Positions 56,134 through 64,000 of a stretch of DNA of 64,000 bases are shown here, in pieces; position 1 is the stretch's first letter, and the number at the start of each line of letters is the position of its first letter. Made by a program: the position numbers and the translations under genes. The notes below the pieces were generated by a model that was given only the letters and a program-made list of their open reading frames with translations, was not told the origin of the DNA and did no database searches. Location: positions 744,001 to 808,000 of the forward strand of contig NZ_LS483446.1 in NCBI RefSeq assembly GCF_900476215.1, read 5' to 3'. Origin of the DNA: Helicobacter mustelae (GTDB taxonomy: Bacteria > Campylobacterota > Campylobacteria > Campylobacterales > Helicobacteraceae).

Positions 56134-57182
56134 ACAAACTCAAACAAATTGGCATCAAAAAAATCAATCAAGATACCAAAATCTCTGTTGGCGTGATTGA
56201 AAATATTTTAGAGAAGCGTTTTGATAAGATTCAAAAGGTCTGGATCGTGGGGTTTTTACCAATCATCGAGAGGGAATATCAGGTTGATTTGAGTCCGTGG
56301 CTAGAGGAGTACAATGCCTATTTGCAAGAAAGTGCACAGGAGCAAAAGGAAGATACTTATAAGATTAGAGAGTTGGATCTAGACACTCAAAAGCAGTATT
56401 ATGATCGCTACAAAAATAAGTATTTAAGCAGGATTTGGTATGGGATCATCGGTGCCTTGGTGGTGATTTTGTTTTTGTTTTATCGATTTTTCATGGCTTC
56501 AGATAAGATTGAAATCGAAAAACAAAATCCCTCCTCCACTCAAGAGAAAAAAGAGCAAAAGCCCCATGAAGAGGGGATTTATTCCAAAATCCCAAAGCAA
56601 ATTACCCAACCTACACAAAGCCAACCTACACAATCCACACCAGATCCAGAGACTCAAGCCACCCAGCCTGCACAAACAACCAAAGCCACTGCAGCCCCAC
56701 ACACCCAACCCACTCCAGAAGCCTCAAAAGACAGTGGAGTTTATCGTTTGCCAGAAGAGGGGGTTATGATCATTGAGCCAAAAAAACAGCTTTGGTTTCA
56801 GATTTGGAATCTTGAGGATAACACAAAGCTAGAAAAAGTCATCAAAGAATCCCACCGCGTGGAGATTCCAAAACAAAAATCCTTAATTGTCTTTGGGCAC
56901 AAGTCTTTTAAGCTGCGCTATGGAAAGGAATTTCTAGATTATGAAGGAGGGAAAACCATCCGTTTCCTCTCTGAAAATGGCAAGGTTCGCATCATCCATC
57001 ATGCAGACTACATGAAGCTTGTCAATGCCACAAAAAAGAAATTTGAACCTAGGACCAAGCTTAAAAGAGAGATTCCACACAGCAGTACAGACGCGCAAAA
57101 CCCTGCTGAAAATCCCAACCCAAACCCTGATAGCCCCTCTTCTGCCAATCCTGCTAGTAAGCAAGAGCATAAAATTCAGTGA
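56121..57182 (+). CDS. RodZ-like membrane protein with Thr/Gln/Pro linker
   Basis: The 353 aa protein overlaps the methyltransferase gene by 13 bases. An N-terminal helical region (KLKQIGIKKINQDTKISVGVIENILEKRFDK) resembles the HTH of RodZ/DUF4115 proteins that bind MreB. One membrane helix lies near residues 108-127 (WYGIIGALVVILFLFYRFFM), followed by a Thr/Gln/Pro-rich stretch (about 145-195: TQPTQSQPTQSTPDPETQ), then a periplasmic domain (VMIIEPKKQLWFQIWNLED, ...). This HTH-TM-linker-beta layout suggests a RodZ-like cell-shape function; the similarity is by layout, not by clear motif. Confidence 0.6.
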   Translation: MEALDKLKQIGIKKINQDTKISVGVIENILEKRFDKIQKVWIVGFLPIIEREYQVDLSPWLEEYNAYLQESAQEQKEDTYKIRELDLDTQKQYYDRYKNKYLSRIWYGIIGALVVILFLFYRFFMASDKIEIEKQNPSSTQEKKEQKPHEEGIYSKIPKQITQPTQSQPTQSTPDPETQATQPAQTTKATAAPHTQPTPEASKDSGVYRLPEEGVMIIEPKKQLWFQIWNLEDNTKLEKVIKESHRVEIPKQKSLIVFGHKSFKLRYGKEFLDYEGGKTIRFLSENGKVRIIHHADYMKLVNATKKKFEPRTKLKREIPHSSTDAQNPAENPNPNPDSPSSANPASKQEHKIQ

Positions 57183-58018
57183 TGGGACCCTGCTTGTTTT
57201 TTCGATATTTTTTTTGCAGCATATTCTTGCTTCAGGGGCTTTTTGCAGATTTTTTGCTTGATAAGGTGCAAAATTTTGCAGGGGAGAGTGTATTTCAGGT
57301 CAATCGCAATTTCATTGATAGGCTCTTTGAAAATCGCGAGGCATTCTTTCGCGATGGAGTTTTGGACAATAAAAAAATCCTAGAAACACTTAAAAATAAC
57401 GGTCTATTAAATCTCAAATTTGATGCTCCCAAAGAGGTGAGCATCATGTTTTCTTCTCACACAAGCCCCATATTTTTGCTACGCAGCGTCAATAGTACAC
57501 TAGCCTCTATGGGGTATTCTTATTTTGAGGTCAAAAAGGCAGAATATAATGAGGGAGTGGCGCGCATTGTCTTTAGCTTCATGAGTGAGTATATGATCGA
57601 TCCTTTGATTGTGATTGATGAGATGAATAAGCGAGGCTATATTTTCAACAATATCTCGCGCATCAATATGCAGGCCTGGGAATATGATGTAAATCTTTTG
57701 GATTCCAAGCTTCCCAATGCGCATAATGTCGAAATTGGAGACAATTTTGAGATTAAGGAGGTGAGTGGGGAGTATTGGCTGCAGACCCCAGATGTCTCTG
57801 GCAATATGAACATCATTGCCAACACCACAGAATGGCATCCTAAAATCATCTTTTTTGATAAAAATCTCCATATCATTGACATTCTCAAAAAAGAAGAAAG
57901 TCTTAATAATCTCACCTTCAACATCCTCAAAGAAGTGCGCTTCATTTTGGTTTCAGACAATCAAAATCCCATTGTGCTCAAAAATGGCATCAAGGTGATG
58001 TTTTCAAGCTTCAAATAA
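57182..58018 (+). CDS. Secreted protein of unknown function
   Basis: A 278 aa protein with a signal peptide (FFRYFFCSIFLLQGLFA) starting at ATG 57182, where TGATG couples it to the RodZ-like gene. Two similar domains may be present: NFIDRLFENREAF ... FRDGVLDNKKILETLKNNGLLNLKF, and VNLLDSKLPNAHNVEIGDNF with SGEYWLQTPDVSG. I do not recognise it outside epsilonproteobacteria; the neighbour order in H. pylori includes a comparable hypothetical. Periplasmic location is inferred from the signal. Confidence 0.7.
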   Translation: MGPCLFFRYFFCSIFLLQGLFADFLLDKVQNFAGESVFQVNRNFIDRLFENREAFFRDGVLDNKKILETLKNNGLLNLKFDAPKEVSIMFSSHTSPIFLLRSVNSTLASMGYSYFEVKKAEYNEGVARIVFSFMSEYMIDPLIVIDEMNKRGYIFNNISRINMQAWEYDVNLLDSKLPNAHNVEIGDNFEIKEVSGEYWLQTPDVSGNMNIIANTTEWHPKIIFFDKNLHIIDILKKEESLNNLTFNILKEVRFILVSDNQNPIVLKNGIKVMFSSFK

Positions 58019-58224
58019 TTTGCTGGATTAAATGATGAGCAATCTATAGAGATGATGGATTTATGCGCAAAAACTACAAGGATTGGATTTGGTACAAGGA
58101 TTCCATGTTAAGGGTGGAGATGGCAAGGGGGATTAAAATCTAGAGCATGAGGTCTAGTATTTTTCTGATCTTAAAATCCTCTTTCCAGACAAAAAACCCC
58201 TCAAAGTCATTTTTATGAATTGTA

Positions 58225-59526
58225 TCAAGTAGGGATGGCAAAGGGGATGATGCTAATGAGTAACAGCACCCATGTCCCTAGATGCAATCTCTCCCATTTA
58301 CGCTGGATGATGTTGAGAAATGTATACATGACAAATCCCGCAGCAAGTCCGATGGTGATGGAGGAGGTGAGTGGCATGAGGATGATGGTGAAAAATGTCG
58401 CAACCCCAATGGGCAGATCCCTAAAGTCAATGTGCCGAACTTCCAAAAACATCAAAGATCCCACGACAACCAAAGTAGGATAAATAGCAAAGCTGGGGAT
58501 GGCAGAAAAAACAGGCAAAAAGAAAATGCTAAGGAAGAAGAAAAATGCAACAAACACTGCAGTAAGTCCCGTCCTACCCCCTGCATTCACCCCTGTGGCG
58601 CTTTCTAGAAATGCGGTGGTGGTGGAGAGGCCAAATATAGGTCCTGCAGTGGTGGCAAGCGCATCCACTTGTAGAGTTTTTTCTAATTGCTTATCTTTGC
58701 CTGTGGTGTCTTGAAATAAATTAGCCTTGATGCCGATGCCAGATAATGTACCCAGGGAATCAAAGAGATCTGTGATGAGCAAGGAGACGATGGCAGGGAT
58801 CATTGCGATGTTTAAAATTCCCAAAATATCCATTTTCCAAAAAATATTTTCTATGGAAGAGGGCGCAGAGAGTAGCTCTCTTGGCATTTCCTGATAGCCA
58901 AACGCCCAGCCAATGATACTTAGGATGAAGATGCTTAGGATGAAACTCCCCGTGATATTGAGTGCATGCAGCAACAAAAGCAAAAAAATCCCAAAAATGC
59001 TAATGAGGATTTGGGGTTGGGTTAGACTGCCTAGACCTAGATGATCGCCATGGGTGGTGATGATGCCAATGCTTTTGAGTCCGATGGTGGCAATGAATGC
59101 CCCAAGTCCACAGCATAGGGCGATGCGTAAATCCTTTGGGATGCTTTGCATAATCCATGCGCGAAGATTTGTAAAAGAGATCACAAGAAAAATAAGGCCT
59201 GAGAGAAAGACTGCTCCTAGTGCCTGCTGCCAAGAAAGTCCCATGGTCTGCACCATGCCAAAGGTGAAAAATATATTTAGCCCCATTCCAGCACTCATCG
59301 CCACTGGGACATTAGCCCAGATTCCTGTGAGTAGCGTGGTAATAGCAGTGACTAGGGAAACAGAGGTAATCAAAGAATCTTTTGGCATACCAGCTTGTGA
59401 GAGGATATCTGCGCCCACGGGGATGATGTAGAGCATCGCCAAAAATGTCGTACAGGCAGCAAAAAATTCTTTTTTTATAGAGGTGGAATTTTCTTTGAGT
59501 TTGAAAAATTTATCAAGCAATTGCAT
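58225..59526 (-). CDS. NCS2 (AzgA-like) purine permease
   Basis: The 433 aa permease has 13-14 membrane helices. Start at ATG 59526 (MQLLDKFFKLKENSTSIKKE) with AGGAG five bases upstream. TFLAMLYIIPVGADILSQAGM and AMSAGMGLNIFFTFGMVQTMG (the NCS2 substrate region), SLLITDLFDSLGTLSGI and ALATTAGPIFGLSTTTAFLESATGVNAGGRTG are the AzgA signatures. Such proteins import hypoxanthine, guanine or adenine by proton symport. Helicobacter species depend on purine salvage, so this fits. It lies three bases from the metallophosphoesterase stop. Confidence 0.87.
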   Translation of the reverse strand: MQLLDKFFKLKENSTSIKKEFFAACTTFLAMLYIIPVGADILSQAGMPKDSLITSVSLVTAITTLLTGIWANVPVAMSAGMGLNIFFTFGMVQTMGLSWQQALGAVFLSGLIFLVISFTNLRAWIMQSIPKDLRIALCCGLGAFIATIGLKSIGIITTHGDHLGLGSLTQPQILISIFGIFLLLLLHALNITGSFILSIFILSIIGWAFGYQEMPRELLSAPSSIENIFWKMDILGILNIAMIPAIVSLLITDLFDSLGTLSGIGIKANLFQDTTGKDKQLEKTLQVDALATTAGPIFGLSTTTAFLESATGVNAGGRTGLTAVFVAFFFFLSIFFLPVFSAIPSFAIYPTLVVVGSLMFLEVRHIDFRDLPIGVATFFTIILMPLTSSITIGLAAGFVMYTFLNIIQRKWERLHLGTWVLLLISIIPFAIPT

Positions 59527-59528
59527 GT

Positions 59529-60671
59529 TTACTCCTGTGGTTTGAGTGTGATGAAGGTGATTTCTGAGCGAGTGAAAAGACGCATGGGCGGCCCCCAAAA
59601 TCCTGTGCCCTGGTTGATGTAGATTAGGGAATGGGAATCATAGTGATGTAATCCTTTGAGATAGGGCTGCTTTAGCAGGACTAGGAAGTTAAAGGGGAAG
59701 ATCTGCCCACCGTGGGTATGGCCTGATAGGATTAAATCTACTTTTTTGTCTTCTAGATGGGAGATGACTGCGGGCTGGTGGGAGAGGAGGATGCTTGGGA
59801 TGTTGGGATTTCTCTTTAAGATGGCCTGATTGATATCAGGAGAGAAAAACCCCATTTTATTGCCACTAAGATCGGTGATGCCAATGATGTTGAGCAGGGG
59901 TTTTTGATCTTTTATAATGATGGTGCTGCTATTATTTAGCACCATGATGCCAAGATTTTTGATCGCCTCTAAGATGGCATGGGTGTCGTGATAATATTCA
60001 TGATTACCTAGGACATAGTAGATGCCATAACGTGCCTTGAGATCTCCTAGCAAGGGGAGTTTCTCTCTGATTTTAGAAAGAGGGGCATCGATGATGTCGC
60101 CTGTGAGCATGATGGCATCAGGGTGGAGTGCATTGATTTTCCAGATGAGATCTTTGAGATCTTTGCTTTTTGTGAGGGCATTGAGGTGCAAGTCACTGAT
60201 TTGGGCGATGGAAAAGGGTTCTTTTAGCTTGGCAATGGGGATTTCTAGCGTTTTGACCATGGGTTTTTTTCCAAGGCCATTATAGAGACTAAAGACAATG
60301 CCAAGAACTGAGAGTATGACGCAAAAAGTCTTGATATAGGGTAGAGCAAGGAAACATTGCTCTTTGCTTGCGAATAAAAAAAATGGCGAGATGAGAATGT
60401 AAAAAAGCACCGCCCCCACGAAGAGAAAGAAACTAATTCCAGTGCAGATGGAAAAGAGGAATTCTAGCTTTGGAGGCAAGGAAAGATGGTGGTGGAGAAT
60501 ATAGGCGCAATTGCACAAAAATAAAACTCCCACCCCATAAAAAGCATAGCGGCCGGGGATTTTGTGGAAAAAGGTGTAGTAGATGAGAAGATGCACGCCA
60601 AAAATGATAAAAACTATGACAAGCATCCAGGGGAGATTAAAATGCTGATTTTCCATAGATTTGAGAGCCAT
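59529..60671 (-). CDS. Membrane-anchored metallophosphoesterase
   Basis: A 380 aa protein from ATG 60671. The first 140 residues hold four to five membrane helices (such as WMLVIVFIIFGVHLLIYYTF), then a calcineurin-like phosphoesterase domain. Metal motifs: ISDLHLN (D-x-H), TGDIID (GD), GNHEYYHD (GNH), SHQPAV and SGHTHGGQ (H-x-H). This YkuE/YaeI-like arrangement acts outside the inner membrane, for example on UDP-diacylglucosamine in LpxG/YkuE-like enzymes, but the substrate here is not known. It shares a promoter region with the LMW-PTP/CiaB gene. Confidence 0.82.
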   Translation of the reverse strand: MALKSMENQHFNLPWMLVIVFIIFGVHLLIYYTFFHKIPGRYAFYGVGVLFLCNCAYILHHHLSLPPKLEFLFSICTGISFFLFVGAVLFYILISPFFLFASKEQCFLALPYIKTFCVILSVLGIVFSLYNGLGKKPMVKTLEIPIAKLKEPFSIAQISDLHLNALTKSKDLKDLIWKINALHPDAIMLTGDIIDAPLSKIREKLPLLGDLKARYGIYYVLGNHEYYHDTHAILEAIKNLGIMVLNNSSTIIIKDQKPLLNIIGITDLSGNKMGFFSPDINQAILKRNPNIPSILLSHQPAVISHLEDKKVDLILSGHTHGGQIFPFNFLVLLKQPYLKGLHHYDSHSLIYINQGTGFWGPPMRLFTRSEITFITLKPQE

Positions 60672-60694
60672 CCCTTGCAATTTCAATATTGAGT

Positions 60695-60704
60695 TATAAT
60701 TATA
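60695..60704. promoter_or_regulatory. Palindromic -10 box shared by two divergent genes
   Basis: TATAATTATA is its own reverse complement, giving a consensus TATAAT to both strands. It is 36 bases from the plus-strand ATG (60740) and 24 from the minus-strand ATG (60671). One element may serve both genes. Confidence 0.6.
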
Positions 60705-60739
60705 GCAAAACTGAAGGGAATCACGAAAAAGGGTATGCA

Positions 60740-63049
60740 ATGGCAAAGAAAATTTTGTTTGTGTGTTTAGGAAATATTTGCAGATCTCCGCTAGCAGAAG
60801 GCATGGCTAGGGAATATGTGCGTCAAAGGGGATTGGATTGGGAGATTGATTCAGCAGGCACTTCTGGCTATCACAGTGGGGAGCCTCCACATGTGTATTC
60901 CATCCAAGTGGCAGCAGAATATGGCATAGACATCAGCAATTTGCGTAGCGCAAAAATCACACCCTATACCAGAGCAGATCTCTTCATTGTCATGGATGAT
61001 TCCAACGCACAAGATCTTATTTCTATGGGCATCCCTAAGCATAAGGTTTGCAAAATGGGAGATTTTGGACTCGGGGGGATGGACATTCCTGACCCCTATT
61101 ACAAGGGCTTGGAGGGATTTTATGAGGTCTATGAATTATTAGAAAAATCCCTGCCCCTATGCATCGATAAACTCGCTAAAAAAGAGGCATTTTCAGAAGA
61201 TATTCACAGACTCTATGCTGAGATTGAGTATAGAGATAGGGAGATTTTTGGGCTCTATGATGCGCTTCCTGATTCTGCTTTTGGCCTGCTTTTGCAAGAC
61301 ATTTGCAAGCGCGCAAAACTGCCCAAAAATGCAAATATTACCCATGCGCTCAAAGATCGATTCATCCAGCTCAAAGAGGGGCCCATCCTCCAAGAGCTCA
61401 AAAATCTAGGAAAAAACCAAGAAGAGATTTTGCAAATTCAGGCTTTGCTTTTTGAGGAAGTGGAAAAATTCACTCAAGAACGCCATCAAAAAATCTTGGA
61501 TTTCATAGAAAAAGAGGAGTTGCTCAGTGGGTTTTATCGTGCATTGCTAGTAGGAGTAGATCGCGTGGGAGTGGCCATGAATGCCTTTGCAAAGGCATGG
61601 CAAAAAGCACTGTTTGCAGAGATTTATCCCATGCTTGAGAAAAGTTATAGCCAAGAGCAAATTTTTTCAAATTTGCAAAAGACTATGGAGAGAGAGTTTG
61701 ATGGCAAAAAATGGATCTTTAGCGATCGGAGCTATTCCATCCCTAAAATCAAAAAAGACATCCCAAAAGACAGAAAAGAGCATTTTCCTGATTTAGAAAT
61801 CTTGCCCTATGCAAGTGCTTTTGAGAAGGAAGGTCAAGAGGTGATTTTGCACCTAGAGGATTTGATCTCTTCCTTGCGTGAGGAAAATGATGAAATTTAT
61901 GGCCAAAAAGAGCAATACATCGCTTATTTTAAAGCACTAAAAAAAGCCTTTGGCACAAAGGATAGAGAGAGCTTGATTGCCAATTGGCAGGAGGTAGATG
62001 CGCTCTGGATGGAGATTAAAACTCCCATACAAATTGGCCATCCTTTTGAATATTATGAAGATAAATACCGCCATGCCACTGCCCCAGAATGGGATGTGAG
62101 GCTAGCACGAACCCAAAAAGAAGACACAGTTTCTACATCCCTCAAACATTGCTTTGAATTTTTTGCCCAAAAGATTGATGCTTCAGAGAGTTTGTGTGCT
62201 TTTACAAGAAGCGCACTAGAAAAAGTGCAGAGCTATCATGCCATCCCAGCGCTCTTTTATGGGAGCAATTATAATGGCCTTTTTTCTGCACAGGTGGTAC
62301 CAAATGATGAAAAAATCACCAAAAGCTATGGCAAAAAGATTTTTGCATTCCCAGATCGCATCTTGGAGATGATGCGCAACAAACCCAAGATGCAAATTAG
62401 CTTTGAGACCTTTGGAAAGGCACGCATGCAGCGCTATTATGAGCTTATTTTACATCAAGAAAAGCTTTGGTATGAAATCTATAAAATCACGACTAATGGA
62501 CATGAATATGGGCATATTTTGTGGATGGAGGAAGATACGCAGGTCAAAATGAATGCTTCTGGGATGTTTAAAAATATCGAAGAATTTAAAGCAACCTCAG
62601 GCGGGCTCTGTGGATTTTTCTTGAGTAATAGGGGGGAGGGGGCATTATTCCAAGAAGTGCTATTTGATACCCTAATGCGCGCAGTAGGGCTTATTGCCTG
62701 GAGGGAGCAAGATGAGGTATTGCCTTATTATTATGAGGGCTTGATGCATCTTTGCGGGGGATTTGATAGTGGGGTGCTAGATTTTGATAGAGATAGAAAA
62801 GAGACGCGCTTGCAAATCCACTCCCAGGAGTTTCCAAGGCTTAGAGAATGGTATCTGGAGTATTATCAAAAGCTTGCCAAACATTATGCTGACAAAAAAG
62901 ACGCCAAGATTTATGTAGATTTTTTTATCGAAGGAAAAGATCCCATTTCTAGGAAGTGCAGGGAATTTGTGCAATGGTATTGGGAGCAATATCAAAGCAT
63001 GGGCAGAGAATTGTGGCAAGGGGAATTTTTGAATCAGGGAGGGTTTTGA
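60740..63049 (+). CDS. Fusion of low-molecular-weight protein tyrosine phosphatase and CiaB-family protein
   Basis: A 769 aa protein from ATG 60740 (AAGGG upstream). Residues 1 to about 160 form a LMW-PTP: active-site loop VCLGNICRSP with nucleophile C9 and R15 (CX5R), STSGYH-type loop, and general acid D118 in PDPYYKG. The remaining 610 residues match the CiaB family, named for a Campylobacter invasion antigen. They have SAQVVPNDEKITKSYGKKI, FPDRILEMMRNKPKMQISFETFGKARMQRYY, and NGHEYGHILWMEEDTQVKMNASG. HEYGH (588-592) is an HExxH zinc-protease-type motif, and GMFKNIEEFKATSGG follows. No frameshift or stop joins the two parts. It overlaps the next gene's ATG (TGATG). Confidence 0.82.
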   Translation: MAKKILFVCLGNICRSPLAEGMAREYVRQRGLDWEIDSAGTSGYHSGEPPHVYSIQVAAEYGIDISNLRSAKITPYTRADLFIVMDDSNAQDLISMGIPKHKVCKMGDFGLGGMDIPDPYYKGLEGFYEVYELLEKSLPLCIDKLAKKEAFSEDIHRLYAEIEYRDREIFGLYDALPDSAFGLLLQDICKRAKLPKNANITHALKDRFIQLKEGPILQELKNLGKNQEEILQIQALLFEEVEKFTQERHQKILDFIEKEELLSGFYRALLVGVDRVGVAMNAFAKAWQKALFAEIYPMLEKSYSQEQIFSNLQKTMEREFDGKKWIFSDRSYSIPKIKKDIPKDRKEHFPDLEILPYASAFEKEGQEVILHLEDLISSLREENDEIYGQKEQYIAYFKALKKAFGTKDRESLIANWQEVDALWMEIKTPIQIGHPFEYYEDKYRHATAPEWDVRLARTQKEDTVSTSLKHCFEFFAQKIDASESLCAFTRSALEKVQSYHAIPALFYGSNYNGLFSAQVVPNDEKITKSYGKKIFAFPDRILEMMRNKPKMQISFETFGKARMQRYYELILHQEKLWYEIYKITTNGHEYGHILWMEEDTQVKMNASGMFKNIEEFKATSGGLCGFFLSNRGEGALFQEVLFDTLMRAVGLIAWREQDEVLPYYYEGLMHLCGGFDSGVLDFDRDRKETRLQIHSQEFPRLREWYLEYYQKLAKHYADKKDAKIYVDFFIEGKDPISRKCREFVQWYWEQYQSMGRELWQGEFLNQGGF

Positions 63050-63474
63050 TGAAAAATCTTGCTAGAGGAGTTGTGGTGGGGAGAATTTGTGCACTGCTTT
63101 TGTTTTTTGGGATCTTGCTGGCTGAGGATGGTCAGAATTTCCCAAATATCATGCTAGAGCTTGATAAGAGTAGCAAAAACATGCAGGATGCCTTTTTGAA
63201 GGATAATTATGAGCTCATAGAGATCCGTCAGCGTCAGATGAAGGCTGCGATAAAAGATCTCAAGTCCATACCTGTGCATTATTATCTCAATAGCAAGACC
63301 AAGGAATTTGAAAACATCGTGAATTTGCGCATCGTGCGCATCGATGAGGCCCTGGATCTCATGGGAAAGCAGCTGCAAAAAAGAAAAACCCAAGATGCCT
63401 TTGAGACATTTTTGAGTATCTTAAGGGAATGCAATGGCTGTCATGTGATCTTTCAAGGTCATACAGGGGAATAG
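63049..63474 (+). CDS. Periplasmic monoheme c-type cytochrome-like protein
   Basis: A 141 aa protein starting inside the CiaB stop (TGATG). The N-terminus has a signal peptide (LARGVVVGRICALLLFFGILLAED). The helical body contains KSSKNMQDAFLKDNYELIEIRQ, and near the end a single CxxCH (CNGCH, residues 128-132) can bind heme c covalently. The pattern recalls cytochrome c' (four-helix bundle with heme at the C-terminus), but a structural zinc or no cofactor cannot be excluded. Function and partner are unknown. Confidence 0.72.
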   Translation: MKNLARGVVVGRICALLLFFGILLAEDGQNFPNIMLELDKSSKNMQDAFLKDNYELIEIRQRQMKAAIKDLKSIPVHYYLNSKTKEFENIVNLRIVRIDEALDLMGKQLQKRKTQDAFETFLSILRECNGCHVIFQGHTGE

Positions 63475-63717
63475 CAGATTTAAGCTTGATTGAGGGGGCT
63501 TTGTGCGGGAAATTTGTGTGCGATTTTCTAGGAATTTGGGAGGCTATGCCACTGGATTCATGTGCAAAGTCCGCTGCCAAATCCATCTTGCGCAACTACT
63601 TGCTACAGCTTCTAGCACAAAGCAAAAAATCCTGTTTTCCCAATCCAAACATCCAAGTCAAAAACGCACCAAGCCCCTGTGCCCCCCCTCCAAAGTCATG
63701 CAATAGCTCTAATAGCC

Positions 63718-64000
63718 TTAGTGGGAGTAGGAGTGATCTTCTGTAGGTTGGATGTTTTTGTTGTTTGCAAGTTTTTGGGTCTCTACCTTGTGGAGAAATG
63801 CAATCAATGTATCTGCCATTTTCATATAGGATTTGGCACTCACAGACTCTGGCTCAAAAAATACGATGGGCCTTCCGCTGTCTCCACTCTCGCGGATCTT
63901 TGCCTCCAGGGGGATCTGTGCTAGAAGTGTGGTCTTGTATGTATCAGCAAGGTCCTTGCTCGCACCCTTGCCAAAAATATCACTTTCCACCCCGCAATTA
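63718..64000 (-). CDS. mrp: Mrp/ApbC-family Fe-S cluster carrier ATPase, C-terminal end
   Basis: The last 93 residues of a Mrp P-loop NTPase, whose N-terminus is beyond the window. NCGVESDIFGKG matches the family's conserved C-x-x-C-adjacent NC and FG segment. LAQIPLEAKIRESGDSGRPIVFFEPES follows, the family's 'IPLxxxIRexgDsGxPiV' signature. Mrp transfers Fe-S clusters to target proteins in the cytoplasm. The stop is at 63718. The upstream part (Walker motif) cannot be seen here. Confidence 0.85.
   Translation of the reverse strand, partial: NCGVESDIFGKGASKDLADTYKTTLLAQIPLEAKIRESGDSGRPIVFFEPESVSAKSYMKMADTLIAFLHKVETQKLANNKNIQPTEDHSYSH

Noticed and set aside
63429-63746. 105-codon frame between the cytochrome-like gene and mrp
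   Set aside because: It begins inside the cytochrome gene in another frame, without RBS, and its translation resembles no family.

Overview
The window comes from an epsilonproteobacterium, almost certainly a Helicobacter. Supporting signs are the gene orders pepA-ychF, hrcA-grpE-dnaK, ribA/moaD/moaE/mogA/moaC and rplU-rpmA, a very long FlgL, VacA-like autotransporters, a CiaB-family protein, and G/C homopolymer tracts in surface-glycan genes. A moderate-GC gastric species such as H. mustelae is my best guess from general impression; the sequence alone does not establish it.

Layout. 1-2 kb: pepA (5' end cut off) and ychF. 2.1-6 kb: three glycosyltransferases on the minus strand, one ending in a G10 tract, followed by about 700 bp of decayed-looking DNA with a C11 tract. 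6.7-10 kb: hrcA-grpE-dnaK, whose promoter has its -10 box inside a palindrome. 10.1-10.8 kb: an atypical non-coding segment abutting the 3' end of tRNA-Asn. 10.9-17.2 kb: six overlapping minus-strand genes carrying a complete Wbp set (A, E, D, B, I) for UDP-2,3-diacetamido-2,3-dideoxy-mannuronic acid, plus a glycosyltransferase.

17.7-32.6 kb is the most unusual part. Two giant VacA-like autotransporters (1948 and 2120 aa) are convergent and share long near-identical stretches, including about 2.3 kb running through both C-terminal barrels and past both stop codons. They form a large inverted repeat around a 2.5 kb island of glycosyltransferase genes. That island has two further G/C tracts. 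One splits a GT2 gene out of frame. The other lies between the C-terminal and N-terminal halves of a GT4 enzyme that appear in permuted order. Recombination between the arms could flip the island and exchange passenger cassettes, while tract slippage changes the glycosyltransferases.

32.9-35.3 kb: a third autotransporter with an odd basic tail after its barrel. 35.4-40.7 kb: asd, a YhcH-family gene, ribA and molybdenum-cofactor genes (moeA, moaD, moaE, mogA, moaC). 41.3-46.4 kb: uvrC, a DUF721-like protein, an FUSC-type membrane protein and a NYN/LOTUS protein. 46.4-46.5 kb: a 10-bp minisatellite. 46.7-49.2 kb: flgL with a sigma-54 promoter. 49.3-58 kb: ridA, rplU, rpmA, yejE-yejF without yejAB, a secreted transglutaminase-like protein, rpmE, rsmI, a TrmH-family methyltransferase, a RodZ-like protein and a secreted unknown. 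58.2-64 kb: an NCS2 purine permease, a membrane metallophosphoesterase, a divergent LMW-PTP/CiaB fusion, a monoheme c-type protein, and the 3' end of mrp.

Several systems act at the cell surface together: LPS or glycan sugar synthesis (Wbp genes), transfer enzymes (many glycosyltransferases, several phase-variable) and large outer-membrane autotransporters. The window reads as a surface-variation region set between housekeeping blocks.
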